Positions 17,672 through 26,106 of a stretch of 39,061 bases of DNA are shown here, piece by piece. The DNA comes from JBFGCT01 sp041581055 (GTDB lineage Bacteria > Actinomycetota > Acidimicrobiia > Acidimicrobiales > Ilumatobacteraceae). A program made the translations under genes and the position numbers. The stretch covers positions 1-39,061 of the forward strand of contig JBFGCT010000014.1 of assembly GCA_041581055.1 (NCBI GenBank), read 5' to 3'. The stretch's first letter is position 1, and each line of letters begins with the position of its first letter. The notes beneath the pieces were generated by a model. That model searched no databases. It worked only from the letters and a program-made list of their open reading frames with translations, and had not been told where the DNA came from.

Positions 17672-18586
17672 ATGCAGTCACCCCCCGCCGACGCCCATGT
17701 CACCGTGCTCGCGCGGCGACTCGGCGAACGGGTGCCGATCGTCGACGTCGCCGACGCCGAGGTCCGCGCCAACGTCGAGCGCCTGCACCGGGAGAAGGTC
17801 AGCACCGTCCGGATCTCGACGTCGTCGGCGCTCGAGCTCGCCGTCGCGGTGACGCCCGGGGCGCCCGGCGGCCCGCCCGCATGCGAGCCATTCGACTCGG
17901 TCATCGTCTGCACCGACTCGGCCGTGGCCGTCCCGCCCAGCGATTGGGCACAGGAGTACCAACGTCGAGCCGGCCTCACGTCGACAAGAGCGTCGTTGGT
18001 GAGCGGGGCGGCATGCGCCAACTTCGCGCTCGGGCTCGACGTCTGCCGAGGGCTGATCGTCTCGGGCGCCGCGGAGCGCCTGCTCGTCGTCGTCGTCGAC
18101 GTGGTGTCGTCCGGCACCCGGTACACGCCGGTCAGCCAGAGCGTCAATGGCGACGGCGCCGTCTCGTGTCTCGTCGCCGCAACGCCGTCCCCCGGCGCGT
18201 TCCGGGTCGTCGGATCGGCCACAGAGTCGCGGCTGCCGCCGAGCGACGAGAGCGCCCTCGCCGAGGCTCGTCGCACCATCTTGGCGATGAGCGAGGCGGC
18301 GCGCCGAGCCACGAGCGGTCACCCGATCGAGCGATTCCGCCACATCGTCACCCTCAACCTCGGTGAGACGGCGCGACGCCTGATGGCGATGGCGGCACCG
18401 GTACCGGCCGAGCGCCTGTACTCGGATCGGACGGCGATCGACGGGCACTGTTTCGCGGCCGACATCCCGCTGAGCCTGCAGGGCATCGCCGCTTCCTCGC
18501 AGCTGTCGGATGGCGATCTCGTCCTCGCGCTCACGTCCGGCCGGCACGAGTTCTCGGCGCTCTCGTTCGCCTACGAAGGCTCATGA
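17672..18586 (+). CDS. KAS III-like (FabH-fold) enzyme, probable acyltransferase type
   Basis: A 304-residue thiolase-fold protein of the ketoacyl synthase III family. The nucleophile Cys115 is in SGAACANFAL and the structural GDGAVSCL motif is at about 160. The usual FabH His of HQAN is missing (TLNLGE), and the Asn position of GNTSAAS reads GHCFAADIP, giving His259 and Asp264. A Cys-His-Asp arrangement of this kind is what I associate with the CerJ/ChlB3 type, which transfer acyl groups from a carrier to a hydroxyl or amine rather than making C-C bonds. AAGAGG lies 10 bases before the ATG. The gene is coupled by ATGA overlap to a C-like protein, so both probably act on the same intermediate. 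Family is clear; transferase activity is inferred. Confidence 0.85.
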   Translation: MQSPPADAHVTVLARRLGERVPIVDVADAEVRANVERLHREKVSTVRISTSSALELAVAVTPGAPGGPPACEPFDSVIVCTDSAVAVPPSDWAQEYQRRAGLTSTRASLVSGAACANFALGLDVCRGLIVSGAAERLLVVVVDVVSSGTRYTPVSQSVNGDGAVSCLVAATPSPGAFRVVGSATESRLPPSDESALAEARRTILAMSEAARRATSGHPIERFRHIVTLNLGETARRLMAMAAPVPAERLYSDRTAIDGHCFAADIPLSLQGIAASSQLSDGDLVLALTSGRHEFSALSFAYEGS

Positions 18587-19836
18587 CCGGGCGAACGGGA
18601 CCCGTCACCTACGGGCAGCTGTCGGTGATCCGATCGCTCGGCCTGTACCTCGCGGCGGGACAACCGGAGGTCGCCAATCAGATCACCATCTGGCCGGTGC
18701 TCGCCGGCGCCACCGTCGCGCATGTCTCCAAGGCGTGCCATCAGCTCGCGATCGCTCATGAGTCGCTCCGAACGACGTACGACCTGCACGGCCCGACCCC
18801 GCAGCAAGTCGTGCACCCGGCCCGCCTCGAGCTCCTGGACGAACTGGAGTTGTCCGAGCACTCGATGGACGCCGCACGGTCGCTCGCCGCAGCGTGGGCG
18901 GCCGAGCCGATCGCCATCGACTCCGAAATGCCATGGCGGGCATTCGTCGCGACGTACGGCGGTGAACCGGTCTACCTCGTGGCGATCATCCATCACATCG
19001 CAGCCGACAACGGTGCGTCGCTCGTGCTGGAGACCCAGTTCGGGCAGCTCCTCGCAGGCGAGGCGCTCCCCGAGCAACCACAGCCGCTCGAGCTCGCGTC
19101 CCTGCAGCGGGCCGACGGCAGGCACCGCGCGATCGAACACTGGATCGACGTGTGGCCGTCATTCCACCGGGAGGATCGCGACGCGACCGATGCCAGCGCC
19201 CGACGACGGGCCTCCATCTACGACGAGCCGGCGCTGACCGCTGCCATGGCGGTCGCCGGGCGCGCTGGAGTGTCGGTGCAATCCCTGCTGCTCGCAGTCG
19301 GCGCGTGTGTGCTCGGTCGCGCGCTCGGACGGTCCGAGCTGACGCTCGGGTTGATGGCGGCCAACCGGCTCGACGAGAGGTGGGCCGGGTTGGTCAGCTC
19401 GCTCAATCAGTGTGTGCCGGTCGCGGTGCGACTCGACCCGGGCGCCGAGCCACTGTCATTCGCCCGCGATGTCCATCTGGCCGGCCTCACCGGCTACGCC
19501 AACGGGTCGTTCGACGTCGATGAACTCGGCGCCCGCCTCGGTGAGGCCGATCCGACGTTCTTCAGCAAGCACTTCAACTATCTCGGCCCGCTCCCCAGCG
19601 AGCCGGAGCACGGCTCGTCGGTGCGGACCGGTGTCGAGTGGCGGCCGTCGACACAGCGTTCGGGTCCCAACCTCCACCTCGTGGGCGCCGTCGGTCAGGG
19701 GCTGCTGATCGGGGTGGGCGCCAGCGAGCGACTGCTGTCGGACGAACGACTGGGCGTCATGGCCGGCTCGATCGCACGCGGGCTGCGCGGCCTCGAAGAC
19801 GGGTCCGTCAGGTCGGTCGCCGAACTGGGCGGGTGA
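18583..19836 (+). CDS. Free-standing condensation-domain-like protein with HHxxxDN motif
   Basis: A 417-residue member of the condensation-domain superfamily, shorter and more divergent than the one at 8215. The active-site motif reads HHIAADN (residues 137-143): the catalytic second His138 and the Asp are kept but the Gly is Asn. Later segments (LMAANRLDERWAGLVSSLNQ, then FFSKHFNYLG) occupy the places of the usual GFFVN and RPARS-like regions. It could form an ester or amide bond in trans, or act as a non-catalytic condensation relative. It overlaps the KAS III-like gene by 4 bases and ends the plus-strand operon, directly abutting the convergent methyltransferase gene. Confidence 0.83.
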   Translation: MTGRTGPVTYGQLSVIRSLGLYLAAGQPEVANQITIWPVLAGATVAHVSKACHQLAIAHESLRTTYDLHGPTPQQVVHPARLELLDELELSEHSMDAARSLAAAWAAEPIAIDSEMPWRAFVATYGGEPVYLVAIIHHIAADNGASLVLETQFGQLLAGEALPEQPQPLELASLQRADGRHRAIEHWIDVWPSFHREDRDATDASARRRASIYDEPALTAAMAVAGRAGVSVQSLLLAVGACVLGRALGRSELTLGLMAANRLDERWAGLVSSLNQCVPVAVRLDPGAEPLSFARDVHLAGLTGYANGSFDVDELGARLGEADPTFFSKHFNYLGPLPSEPEHGSSVRTGVEWRPSTQRSGPNLHLVGAVGQGLLIGVGASERLLSDERLGVMAGSIARGLRGLEDGSVRSVAELGG

Positions 19837-20445
19837 TCAGAGCCGGCACACGTACAAGCGGTTCCGGCGTTCGTGACAGCTGATGTCGGACGTTCGCACG
19901 TCCTGGGAGAGATCGGCGAGGAGCGCCTCGAAGCGCTCCGGCGAATACCGGTTCAGCCAGATGTACCCGTCGCCGGTCTCCCGCCGCATCAGCACCTCGG
20001 GGTCCGCCGGCAGGATCCAGAGGCAGAGCACCACGTACCGCCGAGCGACCCTGAAGAGCTCGCGCACCGCTGCTTCGTAATGAGGGAGGTGCTCGAGCAG
20101 ATGGCGGGCGTACACGACGTCGAACGAATCTCGCGGATAGGTGAGGTCGTTGACGCTCATCAGATCCCAGACCGCGTCGGGATACATCGAGCGGCAGTGT
20201 TCGATGATTGCGGGCGAGATGTCGATGCCGGTGTACTCGGTGCGGAATGACGCCGACCGCAACTTGTCGAAGGTGACGCCCGACATGACGCCACAATCGA
20301 GCATCGAGATCTCGCCACCCGAGAACTCCTGTTCAAGCCAGGCGAGCACGGTCTCGTGCGAGGGGTGTTCGGCCCGCCCAGACTCACGCATGTAGTTCAC
20401 GCTGTCGGTTGTCGTCCAGAGCGAAGTTGTCGGAGGGGGGTTCAT
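19837..20445 (-). CDS. Class I SAM-dependent methyltransferase
   Basis: A 202-residue protein with the Rossmann methyltransferase fold. Motif I is MLDCGVMSG, an unusual variant of the LDxGxG loop; an acidic residue for SAM ribose is in YTGIDIS, motif II/III follows around SFDVVYARHLLEHLPHYE, then VLCLWILP. It probably methylates a precursor or the finished product; O, N or C target cannot be told. The stop codon touches that of the 18583 gene, with no intergenic space for a terminator. Upstream lies the free A-protein gene on the same strand, 80 bases away, so both may share a transcript. Confidence 0.88.
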   Translation of the reverse strand: MNPPPTTSLWTTTDSVNYMRESGRAEHPSHETVLAWLEQEFSGGEISMLDCGVMSGVTFDKLRSASFRTEYTGIDISPAIIEHCRSMYPDAVWDLMSVNDLTYPRDSFDVVYARHLLEHLPHYEAAVRELFRVARRYVVLCLWILPADPEVLMRRETGDGYIWLNRYSPERFEALLADLSQDVRTSDISCHERRNRLYVCRL

Positions 20446-20525
20446 CGCCGCCGTCGCGGGTGATCGGCCAGAACCACGATGACGGGCACGGTCGTCATGG
20501 TGAACTCACTGTGAGATCACGCGCA

Positions 20526-22223
20526 TCACGCGACCTCAGGGTCGACCGAGGCCGACTCCGCGAGTGCCCGGTAGTCGACCTTGCCGTTGTTCGTCCTCGG
20601 CAACGCCTCCAGAAATGACACCAGGCTGGGCACGGCGGCAGCGGGCAGCCAGCGCGCGGCGTGCCCTCGCACATCCTCGGCGCTCAGCTGCGGCGCCGCG
20701 ACCCAGGCGATGATCCGACCCGAGTCGGCGTCGATCGTCGTCGCGCACTCGGCGACCGCCTCGTGGCGTGAGATGACCGCTTCGATCTCGTCGAGCTCGA
20801 GGCGCACTCCGGCTACTTTCACCTGGCGATCGACCCGTCCGAGGTAGACGAGCGCGCCGCTGTGCTCCTCGACCAGATCGCCGGTGCGGTACAGACGTCC
20901 GGTGGGCGAGTCGGGATCCAACACGTCGACGAAGAAGGCCTGGCCGGTGAGCTCCGGCCGCCCCAGGTACCCGAGGCCGACCGCCACACCGCCGACGAAG
21001 AGCTCGGCCTTCTCGCCCGGGGGCGCCGCCGACCAGCCGTTCTCGCCGTCCGACACGAGCAGGTAGAGAGTGCAATTGGAGATCGGGCCGCCGATCGGGA
21101 TCCGGTCGCGGCGCGAATCGGCGAGCGTGACGACGTGGTGGGTCACGTCGTCGGAGCACTCGGTGGGACCGTAGGCGTTGACGAGGCCGACCGCGGGAAG
21201 CGCGGCGAGCAGCTGACCGGCCAGCTTGGCGCCGAGCTCCTCGCCCGTCGTCAGCAACCAGCGCAGGCGCAACGCCGCGACGCCGTCGCCGGTGGGGAGC
21301 TCGTCGGCGAGCCAGCCGGCCATGGTGGGCACCACTTCGGCGATCGTCACGCGGTGGGTTCGCAGCGCGCCGATGAATCGCCGGGGGAACCGGCTCGTCA
21401 CGTCATCGACGACGACCAGCGTCGCGCCGGTCATCAGCGGGCACAACATCTGCCAGATCGAGATGTCGAAGCCGATCGGAGCGGTGAACGCGATGCTGTC
21501 GTCGGCGTCGATGTCGAGATCGTCGATCTTCGCGGCGAGGTGGTTCACCATTCCTTGGTGCTCGACGACGGCCCCCTTCGGTTTCCCGGTCGAGCCGGAT
21601 GTGTAGATCACATACCGCGGTTCACGGGAGGGGTCGGTGTGCCGCCAGGTCGAGTCGGGGGGCGAGACCTGCTCCGAAACCCCCGTACCGGTCTCGTCCG
21701 GTGGCATGACCGCCGGAACGCCGTGCACCTTGTCATCGGGGCCGACATGGTCGCTCACGACCAGCCGTGCGCCGCTCTCGCTCAGGATGTCGCGCTGGCG
21801 CGACTCGGGCCATGACGGCTCGACCGGCAGATACATCGCGCCCAACTCCTCGAGCGCGAGGAAGAGGACGGGGACGACGGCACTGCGATCCAGCATGATC
21901 GCGACGACATCTCCCGGCCGCACGCCGGCGTCGTCGAGCACGCGCGTCGCGAGACGGATGCGCCGGGCCACCTCGCGGTACGAGATCTCCGCGTCGCCGT
22001 CGATGATCGCAACCGCGTCAGGCCGGGAGGCCGCGTGACCGAAGACCAGACCGGCGACTCGCGCGGCGACGTCGACGGTCGCGTGTCGGCACAACGCGGC
22101 GGCGCGTGCGGCCGCCAGATCCTCGGCCAGCATCGAGAGCCGGCCGAGGTCGTGTGGGGGGTGCACAACCGCCGACGCTAACCGTTGGTGTTCGGCATGT
22201 CGAGCGGGACCGCGATGCGCCAT
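20526..22223 (-). CDS. Free-standing adenylation protein, pocket code resembling diaminobutyrate
   Basis: A 565-residue adenylation enzyme without C or carrier domains. Core motifs: A3 VIYTSGSTGKPKGAVVEH, A4/A5 APIGFDISIWQM and NAYGPTECSDD, A7 YRTGDLV, A8 GRVDRQVKVAGVR, A10 NNGKVDYR. I read the pocket as D-I-W-E-L-T-A-D-D-K, which resembles codes recorded (from memory) for 2,4-diaminobutyrate; the two Asp residues at 330-331 fit a basic side chain. It must load a carrier encoded elsewhere (7708, 13797 or 26107). ATG at 22223 has GAGGG five bases upstream; a later in-frame ATG (22133) would lose only the poorly conserved first 30 residues. The gene is divergent from the PPTase gene, 34 bases apart. 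Confidence 0.93.
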   Translation of the reverse strand: MAHRGPARHAEHQRLASAVVHPPHDLGRLSMLAEDLAAARAAALCRHATVDVAARVAGLVFGHAASRPDAVAIIDGDAEISYREVARRIRLATRVLDDAGVRPGDVVAIMLDRSAVVPVLFLALEELGAMYLPVEPSWPESRQRDILSESGARLVVSDHVGPDDKVHGVPAVMPPDETGTGVSEQVSPPDSTWRHTDPSREPRYVIYTSGSTGKPKGAVVEHQGMVNHLAAKIDDLDIDADDSIAFTAPIGFDISIWQMLCPLMTGATLVVVDDVTSRFPRRFIGALRTHRVTIAEVVPTMAGWLADELPTGDGVAALRLRWLLTTGEELGAKLAGQLLAALPAVGLVNAYGPTECSDDVTHHVVTLADSRRDRIPIGGPISNCTLYLLVSDGENGWSAAPPGEKAELFVGGVAVGLGYLGRPELTGQAFFVDVLDPDSPTGRLYRTGDLVEEHSGALVYLGRVDRQVKVAGVRLELDEIEAVISRHEAVAECATTIDADSGRIIAWVAAPQLSAEDVRGHAARWLPAAAVPSLVSFLEALPRTNNGKVDYRALAESASVDPEVA

Positions 22224-22251
22224 TCACGCCCTCGACGCGCGTTGGTACCAT
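22223..22251 (+). promoter_or_regulatory. Candidate leaderless promoter for the PPTase gene
   Basis: TTCACG (22223-22228) and TACCAT (22246-22251) are separated by exactly 17 bases and fit the -35 and -10 elements of a housekeeping-sigma promoter. The GTG of the PPTase starts 7 bases after the -10 box, where transcription would be expected to start, so the mRNA may lack a leader. The region also covers the start of the divergent A-protein gene. Confidence 0.45.
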
Positions 22252-22257
22252 GTCTCG

Positions 22258-22989
22258 GTGTTGATCTCTCAGGCGTCCGACGCGTCGTTGTCCTCGATCG
22301 TGTCGGCGCCGATCCGGGTCCACGAGCGGAGTGACGACGTGGACGTCGGCACCCTCCGACCCGGTGAGCACGCGACGATCGCCTCGGCGGTCCCCCGCCG
22401 CAAAGCTGAGTTCGCCACCGTCAGGGCCTGCGCGCGAGCGGCACTCGGCGAACTCGAGTTGCCGGGCACCGAGGCCGAGGGACTCGCCACGACGCCGATC
22501 CTCCGGGGCCCGCGTGGTGCGCCGGTGTGGCCGGCCGGCGTGGTGGGGAGCATGACCCACTGCGAGGGATATCGAGCGGCCGCCGTCGCGCTGACGACGG
22601 CCGTCGCGGGTATCGGCATCGATGCCGAGTTGCACGCACCGTTGCCCGAGGGCGTTGTCGACATGGTCGCTCATGATCGCGAGCGGGACGAACTCCGCCG
22701 ATTGGCCGCGCTCGATCCCGGTATCGCATGGGATCGCCTTCTGTTCAGCATCAAGGAATCCGTCTACAAGGCATGGTTCCCGCTGATGCATCGGTGGCTC
22801 GGATTCGAGGATGTTCGCGTCGAGATCGACCAGCATGCCCGTTCCTTCGTCGCCCACTTCTGTGTGCCGGGCCCTGTCGTGCGCGGTCGGCAGGTGTCGC
22901 ACCTGCGCGGCAGGTACGCCGCGGACGCCGATCTCATCATCGCAGTGGTCGTGCTCCCCGCCGTCGACGGTGATCTTGCACGCTGGTAG
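22258..22989 (+). CDS. 4'-Phosphopantetheinyl transferase, Sfp/EntD type
   Basis: A 243-residue enzyme that moves the phosphopantetheine arm of CoA onto carrier serines. Conserved features: GSMTHCEGYRAAAV (His101), GIGIDAE with the metal ligands Asp122 and Glu124, and FSIKESVYKAW with Lys166-Glu167 and Lys171. The overall pattern is closer to EntD-like actinobacterial enzymes than to AcpS. At least five carrier domains in this window need activation, so it is likely the cluster's dedicated PPTase. It starts with GTG without a Shine-Dalgarno sequence, consistent with the leaderless promoter just upstream. Confidence 0.95.
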   Translation: MLISQASDASLSSIVSAPIRVHERSDDVDVGTLRPGEHATIASAVPRRKAEFATVRACARAALGELELPGTEAEGLATTPILRGPRGAPVWPAGVVGSMTHCEGYRAAAVALTTAVAGIGIDAELHAPLPEGVVDMVAHDRERDELRRLAALDPGIAWDRLLFSIKESVYKAWFPLMHRWLGFEDVRVEIDQHARSFVAHFCVPGPVVRGRQVSHLRGRYAADADLIIAVVVLPAVDGDLARW

Positions 22990-23052
22990 CCTGCGCGCCG
23001 CGCGGCGCCTAGGGTAGGCAGCCCGACGATTCGTCCACGCTCAGGGGGACCG

Positions 23053-23985
23053 GTGTCAGAACTCAGCTGTCGGCCCCTCACGCCGATCACCGGCGCGGAG
23101 GTGGAAGGCGTCGACCTCGCCGTCGACCTGCAGCCGGCCGTCGTCGCCGGCCTGCGCGAGGCCCTGCTTCGCTACAAGGTGCTCGTCTTCCGTGATCAGC
23201 CGATGGACGACGCGCGTCAGGTTGCGCTCACCGCCGCCTTCGGCGGCGTCACCGCCGCCCATCCCATCGCGAACGGCCTGCCTGACGCCCCGGCCGTGTT
23301 GCGCACCGTGCTGTCGGCGGAGCGGCCCGCGTTGATCGAGTCGGAGGCCGCCCTCGCCAATCCCCTGAGCGGGACCGTGCCGAGCCGCCTCCGCACCGAG
23401 TGGCATGTCGACATCACCTTCGTCGCCAATCCCACCGCCATCACCATCCTGCGCGGGGTACAGATTCCCGCGACGGGCGGCGACACCCTCTTCGCCAATC
23501 TGGAGGCGCTCTACGCCGGCCTGTCGCCTTCGCTTCGGGGATACCTCGACACCCTGCAGGCCATACACGCCCGGCACGATCCCTCGCCGACGCCCCGCTT
23601 CGACGGCAGGACGGCCGGCCCCTTCGTCGCTCTCCATCCTCTGGTCACGGTCCATCCCGAGACCGGGGTCCGGCACTTGATGGTCACCGGTCTGTTCCTC
23701 CAGGCGATCCGCGGTCTCAAGGCCCGCGAAAGCCACGCCTTGATGGAGTTCCTCCTCGACGAGCTCACCGGGCGCGACGAGATTCACGCTCGCGTCCGCT
23801 GGGACCAGGACACGCTCGTCATGTGGGACAACCGCGCCGTGGCCCATGCCGGCCCGGTCGACGCGCTCATGTTCGACGAGGAGCGGATCGTCCACCGCAC
23901 CACTGTCGCCGGCGACTTGCCCCGCGGGCCCGACGGCTTCGTCTCGCGCGCCCTGGTCGGGGACCTGTTCGAAGCGATGGACTGA
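23053..23985 (+). CDS. TauD-family Fe(II)/2-oxoglutarate-dependent oxygenase
   Basis: A 310-residue oxygenase. The iron ligands are seen as His118-x-Asp120 in EWHVDITF and His265 in AVAHAG; the 2-oxoglutarate-binding Arg282 is in VHRTTVAGD, in the same arrangement as TauD. It could hydroxylate an unactivated carbon of a free or carrier-bound amino acid; SyrP, which hydroxylates carrier-bound Asp in syringomycin synthesis, belongs to the same family, and an Asp-type A-T protein is encoded in this cluster. GTG at 23053 is preceded by AGGGGG at suitable spacing. It follows the PPTase gene by 63 bases on the same strand and faces the carbamoyltransferase gene tail to tail. Confidence 0.93.
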   Translation: MSELSCRPLTPITGAEVEGVDLAVDLQPAVVAGLREALLRYKVLVFRDQPMDDARQVALTAAFGGVTAAHPIANGLPDAPAVLRTVLSAERPALIESEAALANPLSGTVPSRLRTEWHVDITFVANPTAITILRGVQIPATGGDTLFANLEALYAGLSPSLRGYLDTLQAIHARHDPSPTPRFDGRTAGPFVALHPLVTVHPETGVRHLMVTGLFLQAIRGLKARESHALMEFLLDELTGRDEIHARVRWDQDTLVMWDNRAVAHAGPVDALMFDEERIVHRTTVAGDLPRGPDGFVSRALVGDLFEAMD

Positions 23986-24086
23986 ACACCGCCGCCGGCC
24001 GCACCCATCGGGCACGCCGACGCCCCTCGATCCCACCTCCGAGACGCCGATCGCGGCACCTGTCCGCGAGTTCGTGCGCTGAGAGC

Positions 24087-26078
24087 TCAGAAGGTCGTTC
24101 CCTCCTGGGACTCGGGATCGAAGGCTGCGGTTGGCCCGAACATCCGGGAATGTTTTGCCGCGGCGAGGGCGAGCGTGCCGCTCTCGTCCCGAGCGATCGC
24201 CACGTCGGCCAGCTGGTTGACGATCGAAGGCGTCGCCAGCTCTTGATCGCGCAGCTCAGGGGAGCGGGACATGAGGACCATCGCTGTGGTGCTGTAGCCC
24301 AACTGAATCCAAGAGTCCCATATCACGTCACGCTCGTCCTCCTGGCCCGCAAAGAGCTCCTGTCGGCGCGCGTGCCGGCGGGGGGCAGCCGGGACTCGAC
24401 CGTCGGCGTCGGTTCGCAAGCGGACCCGGCGGCCCGCGATGTACGCGACGCCGACCCCCTTGCGCACAGCGAAGCTCAGGGCTTGCGCTGCCGTGTCAAC
24501 GATCGGCTCGCCCTTCTCGTTCAGCGAGGTGTTGCACAGCATCGGAACCCCCGTTTGTCGCCGAAAGGCGTCTATCGCCTGACAAAGCAGGGGGTTGACC
24601 TCGCGCGTCAACGTTTGATGCCGCGCCGAATTGTCGAGATGAAGAATCGCCGGAACCAGGTGGCGCTTGGACTCCTGGACGTACGCGGTCTGGAGCATGT
24701 AGGGCGAAGGCGCGGCCTCGTCGAACCACTCGCCGGTGTGCTCTTCCAGAACAATCGGGGCAACAGGGCGCCACCACTGCCGGTTCTTCCACTCGTTCAG
24801 CTGGTCCTTCGATCGGAGCGAGCGAGGATCGGCGAGGATACTCCGATGGCCCAACGCTCGTGGCCCGATCTCGGCTGCCCCGTCTGCCCACACGACCGGT
24901 CCGCGGCATATGTCCTCGACGAACTGGGTGTCCGTGAATGCCTCGACATCCTCGATGAAACCGTCGAAGTGCTCCAACGCGCTGTCGACATCGTTGAGCG
25001 GGGTGCCGTAATAGGGAGTCCCGAGATTGAAATCACCGTCAGGGAGCTGGCCTGTGCCGACGAGTGCGAGGAGGCCGAGCCCGAGAGCTTGACCGGAGTC
25101 GTTGGCGCACGGAGGGGCGAGAAGGCCCTTGAAGGCGTAGCGGCGCAGAAGGAAGGAGTTGGTCGGGCAGTTGAGCGCGAAGCCACCGCTGAGGGAAAGG
25201 TATGCGTCCCGTGGGTCGACCGCCGCCGAGCTGAGCAGCCGCTCGATGTTCCGCTCCATGACGATCTCGCAGGCCGTCTGGACAACCTTCATCACGGCAG
25301 CTTGAAGGTGCTCTCGCGCGGTGAAACGGTCGTCTAGGTCAAGCTTGGGAAGCTGCGCCTCAGCCGCGCTGATCACTGCTTGGACAAACGGGATCGTGTC
25401 AGTCAATGGCACTCGCCGGCCGCCAAACAGCTCCAGCGATCGCACTGCCGCGTCGGTGTCAAAAGCGATCGCCGTCGGGCACGCAGTCGCCAAGGCCATG
25501 AGCGTCCCAGGCTCGCTGTGGAACTCGCCTGTCGCCGCGTCATAGATGGGGGCCGGTGACTCGACGGGAGCGAAGGTGACCTCACCCTGATGAGACACGC
25601 AGCCGACATACCAATACTTCTTACTCGCTTGGTCGAGGCCAAAGTCGGGCCGGCCGTCCACCGCCATTCCGATGATCGTCTGACTCCGGAATATGTCGGA
25701 GTCGAGCAGGAGGCCGCTGTACAGGTGGGCAAGGCTGTGAATCGGAAAGTCCTCGGCACCGGCCGGCAAGCTGATTGCTGAGTGGTGCGGCAGGCCGGGA
25801 GTACCCCAGGACGTAGTCACATCGTCCAGGGACAACCCCTCAGTTGCGAGCAACTCAGCCAAGACCCGGCGATATTGCTCCACGGTGAAGAGCGGCCAGT
25901 AGTGGTGCTTTTGTCCGCTAATCCGTTCAAACTCCCACACCCGAATCAATTCGACGCGTGAGTCGTCACTACGCCATAGCGCGATATTCTGGTCATGGCG
26001 TGGCGCCAACACCGACAAACTGTCGGGTGACGAGATGTAGCAGGACAAGAAGTATTCAGGATTTCGCGACGCGTTCAC
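24087..26078 (-). CDS. O-carbamoyltransferase, NodU/CmcH/TobZ family
   Basis: A 663-residue enzyme with the two-part architecture of the family: an N-terminal Kae1-like half (GGFALNCPTNS, GAAEIGPRALGHRSI) and a C-terminal part containing NTSLNEKGEPIVDT. Family members use carbamoyl phosphate and ATP to place a carbamoyl group on a hydroxyl, as in tobramycin, cephamycin and ansamitocin synthesis. Base composition looks visibly lower in G+C than the genes on either side, and codon choice is less biased, suggesting separate acquisition. The start is GTG at 26078 with GGGGAA just upstream; the carrier gene precedes it by 28 bases, so the hydroxyl substrate may be carrier-bound. Family is certain; substrate is unknown. 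Confidence 0.95.
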   Translation of the reverse strand: MNASRNPEYFLSCYISSPDSLSVLAPRHDQNIALWRSDDSRVELIRVWEFERISGQKHHYWPLFTVEQYRRVLAELLATEGLSLDDVTTSWGTPGLPHHSAISLPAGAEDFPIHSLAHLYSGLLLDSDIFRSQTIIGMAVDGRPDFGLDQASKKYWYVGCVSHQGEVTFAPVESPAPIYDAATGEFHSEPGTLMALATACPTAIAFDTDAAVRSLELFGGRRVPLTDTIPFVQAVISAAEAQLPKLDLDDRFTAREHLQAAVMKVVQTACEIVMERNIERLLSSAAVDPRDAYLSLSGGFALNCPTNSFLLRRYAFKGLLAPPCANDSGQALGLGLLALVGTGQLPDGDFNLGTPYYGTPLNDVDSALEHFDGFIEDVEAFTDTQFVEDICRGPVVWADGAAEIGPRALGHRSILADPRSLRSKDQLNEWKNRQWWRPVAPIVLEEHTGEWFDEAAPSPYMLQTAYVQESKRHLVPAILHLDNSARHQTLTREVNPLLCQAIDAFRRQTGVPMLCNTSLNEKGEPIVDTAAQALSFAVRKGVGVAYIAGRRVRLRTDADGRVPAAPRRHARRQELFAGQEDERDVIWDSWIQLGYSTTAMVLMSRSPELRDQELATPSIVNQLADVAIARDESGTLALAAAKHSRMFGPTAAFDPESQEGTTF

Positions 26079-26106
26079 GATCTTCCCCGGACGGTTTGGA
26101 CCGAGA

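Noticed and set aside
23986..24086. Terminator between the convergent oxygenase and carbamoyltransferase genes
   Set aside because: No stable stem followed by a T-run could be found on either strand.
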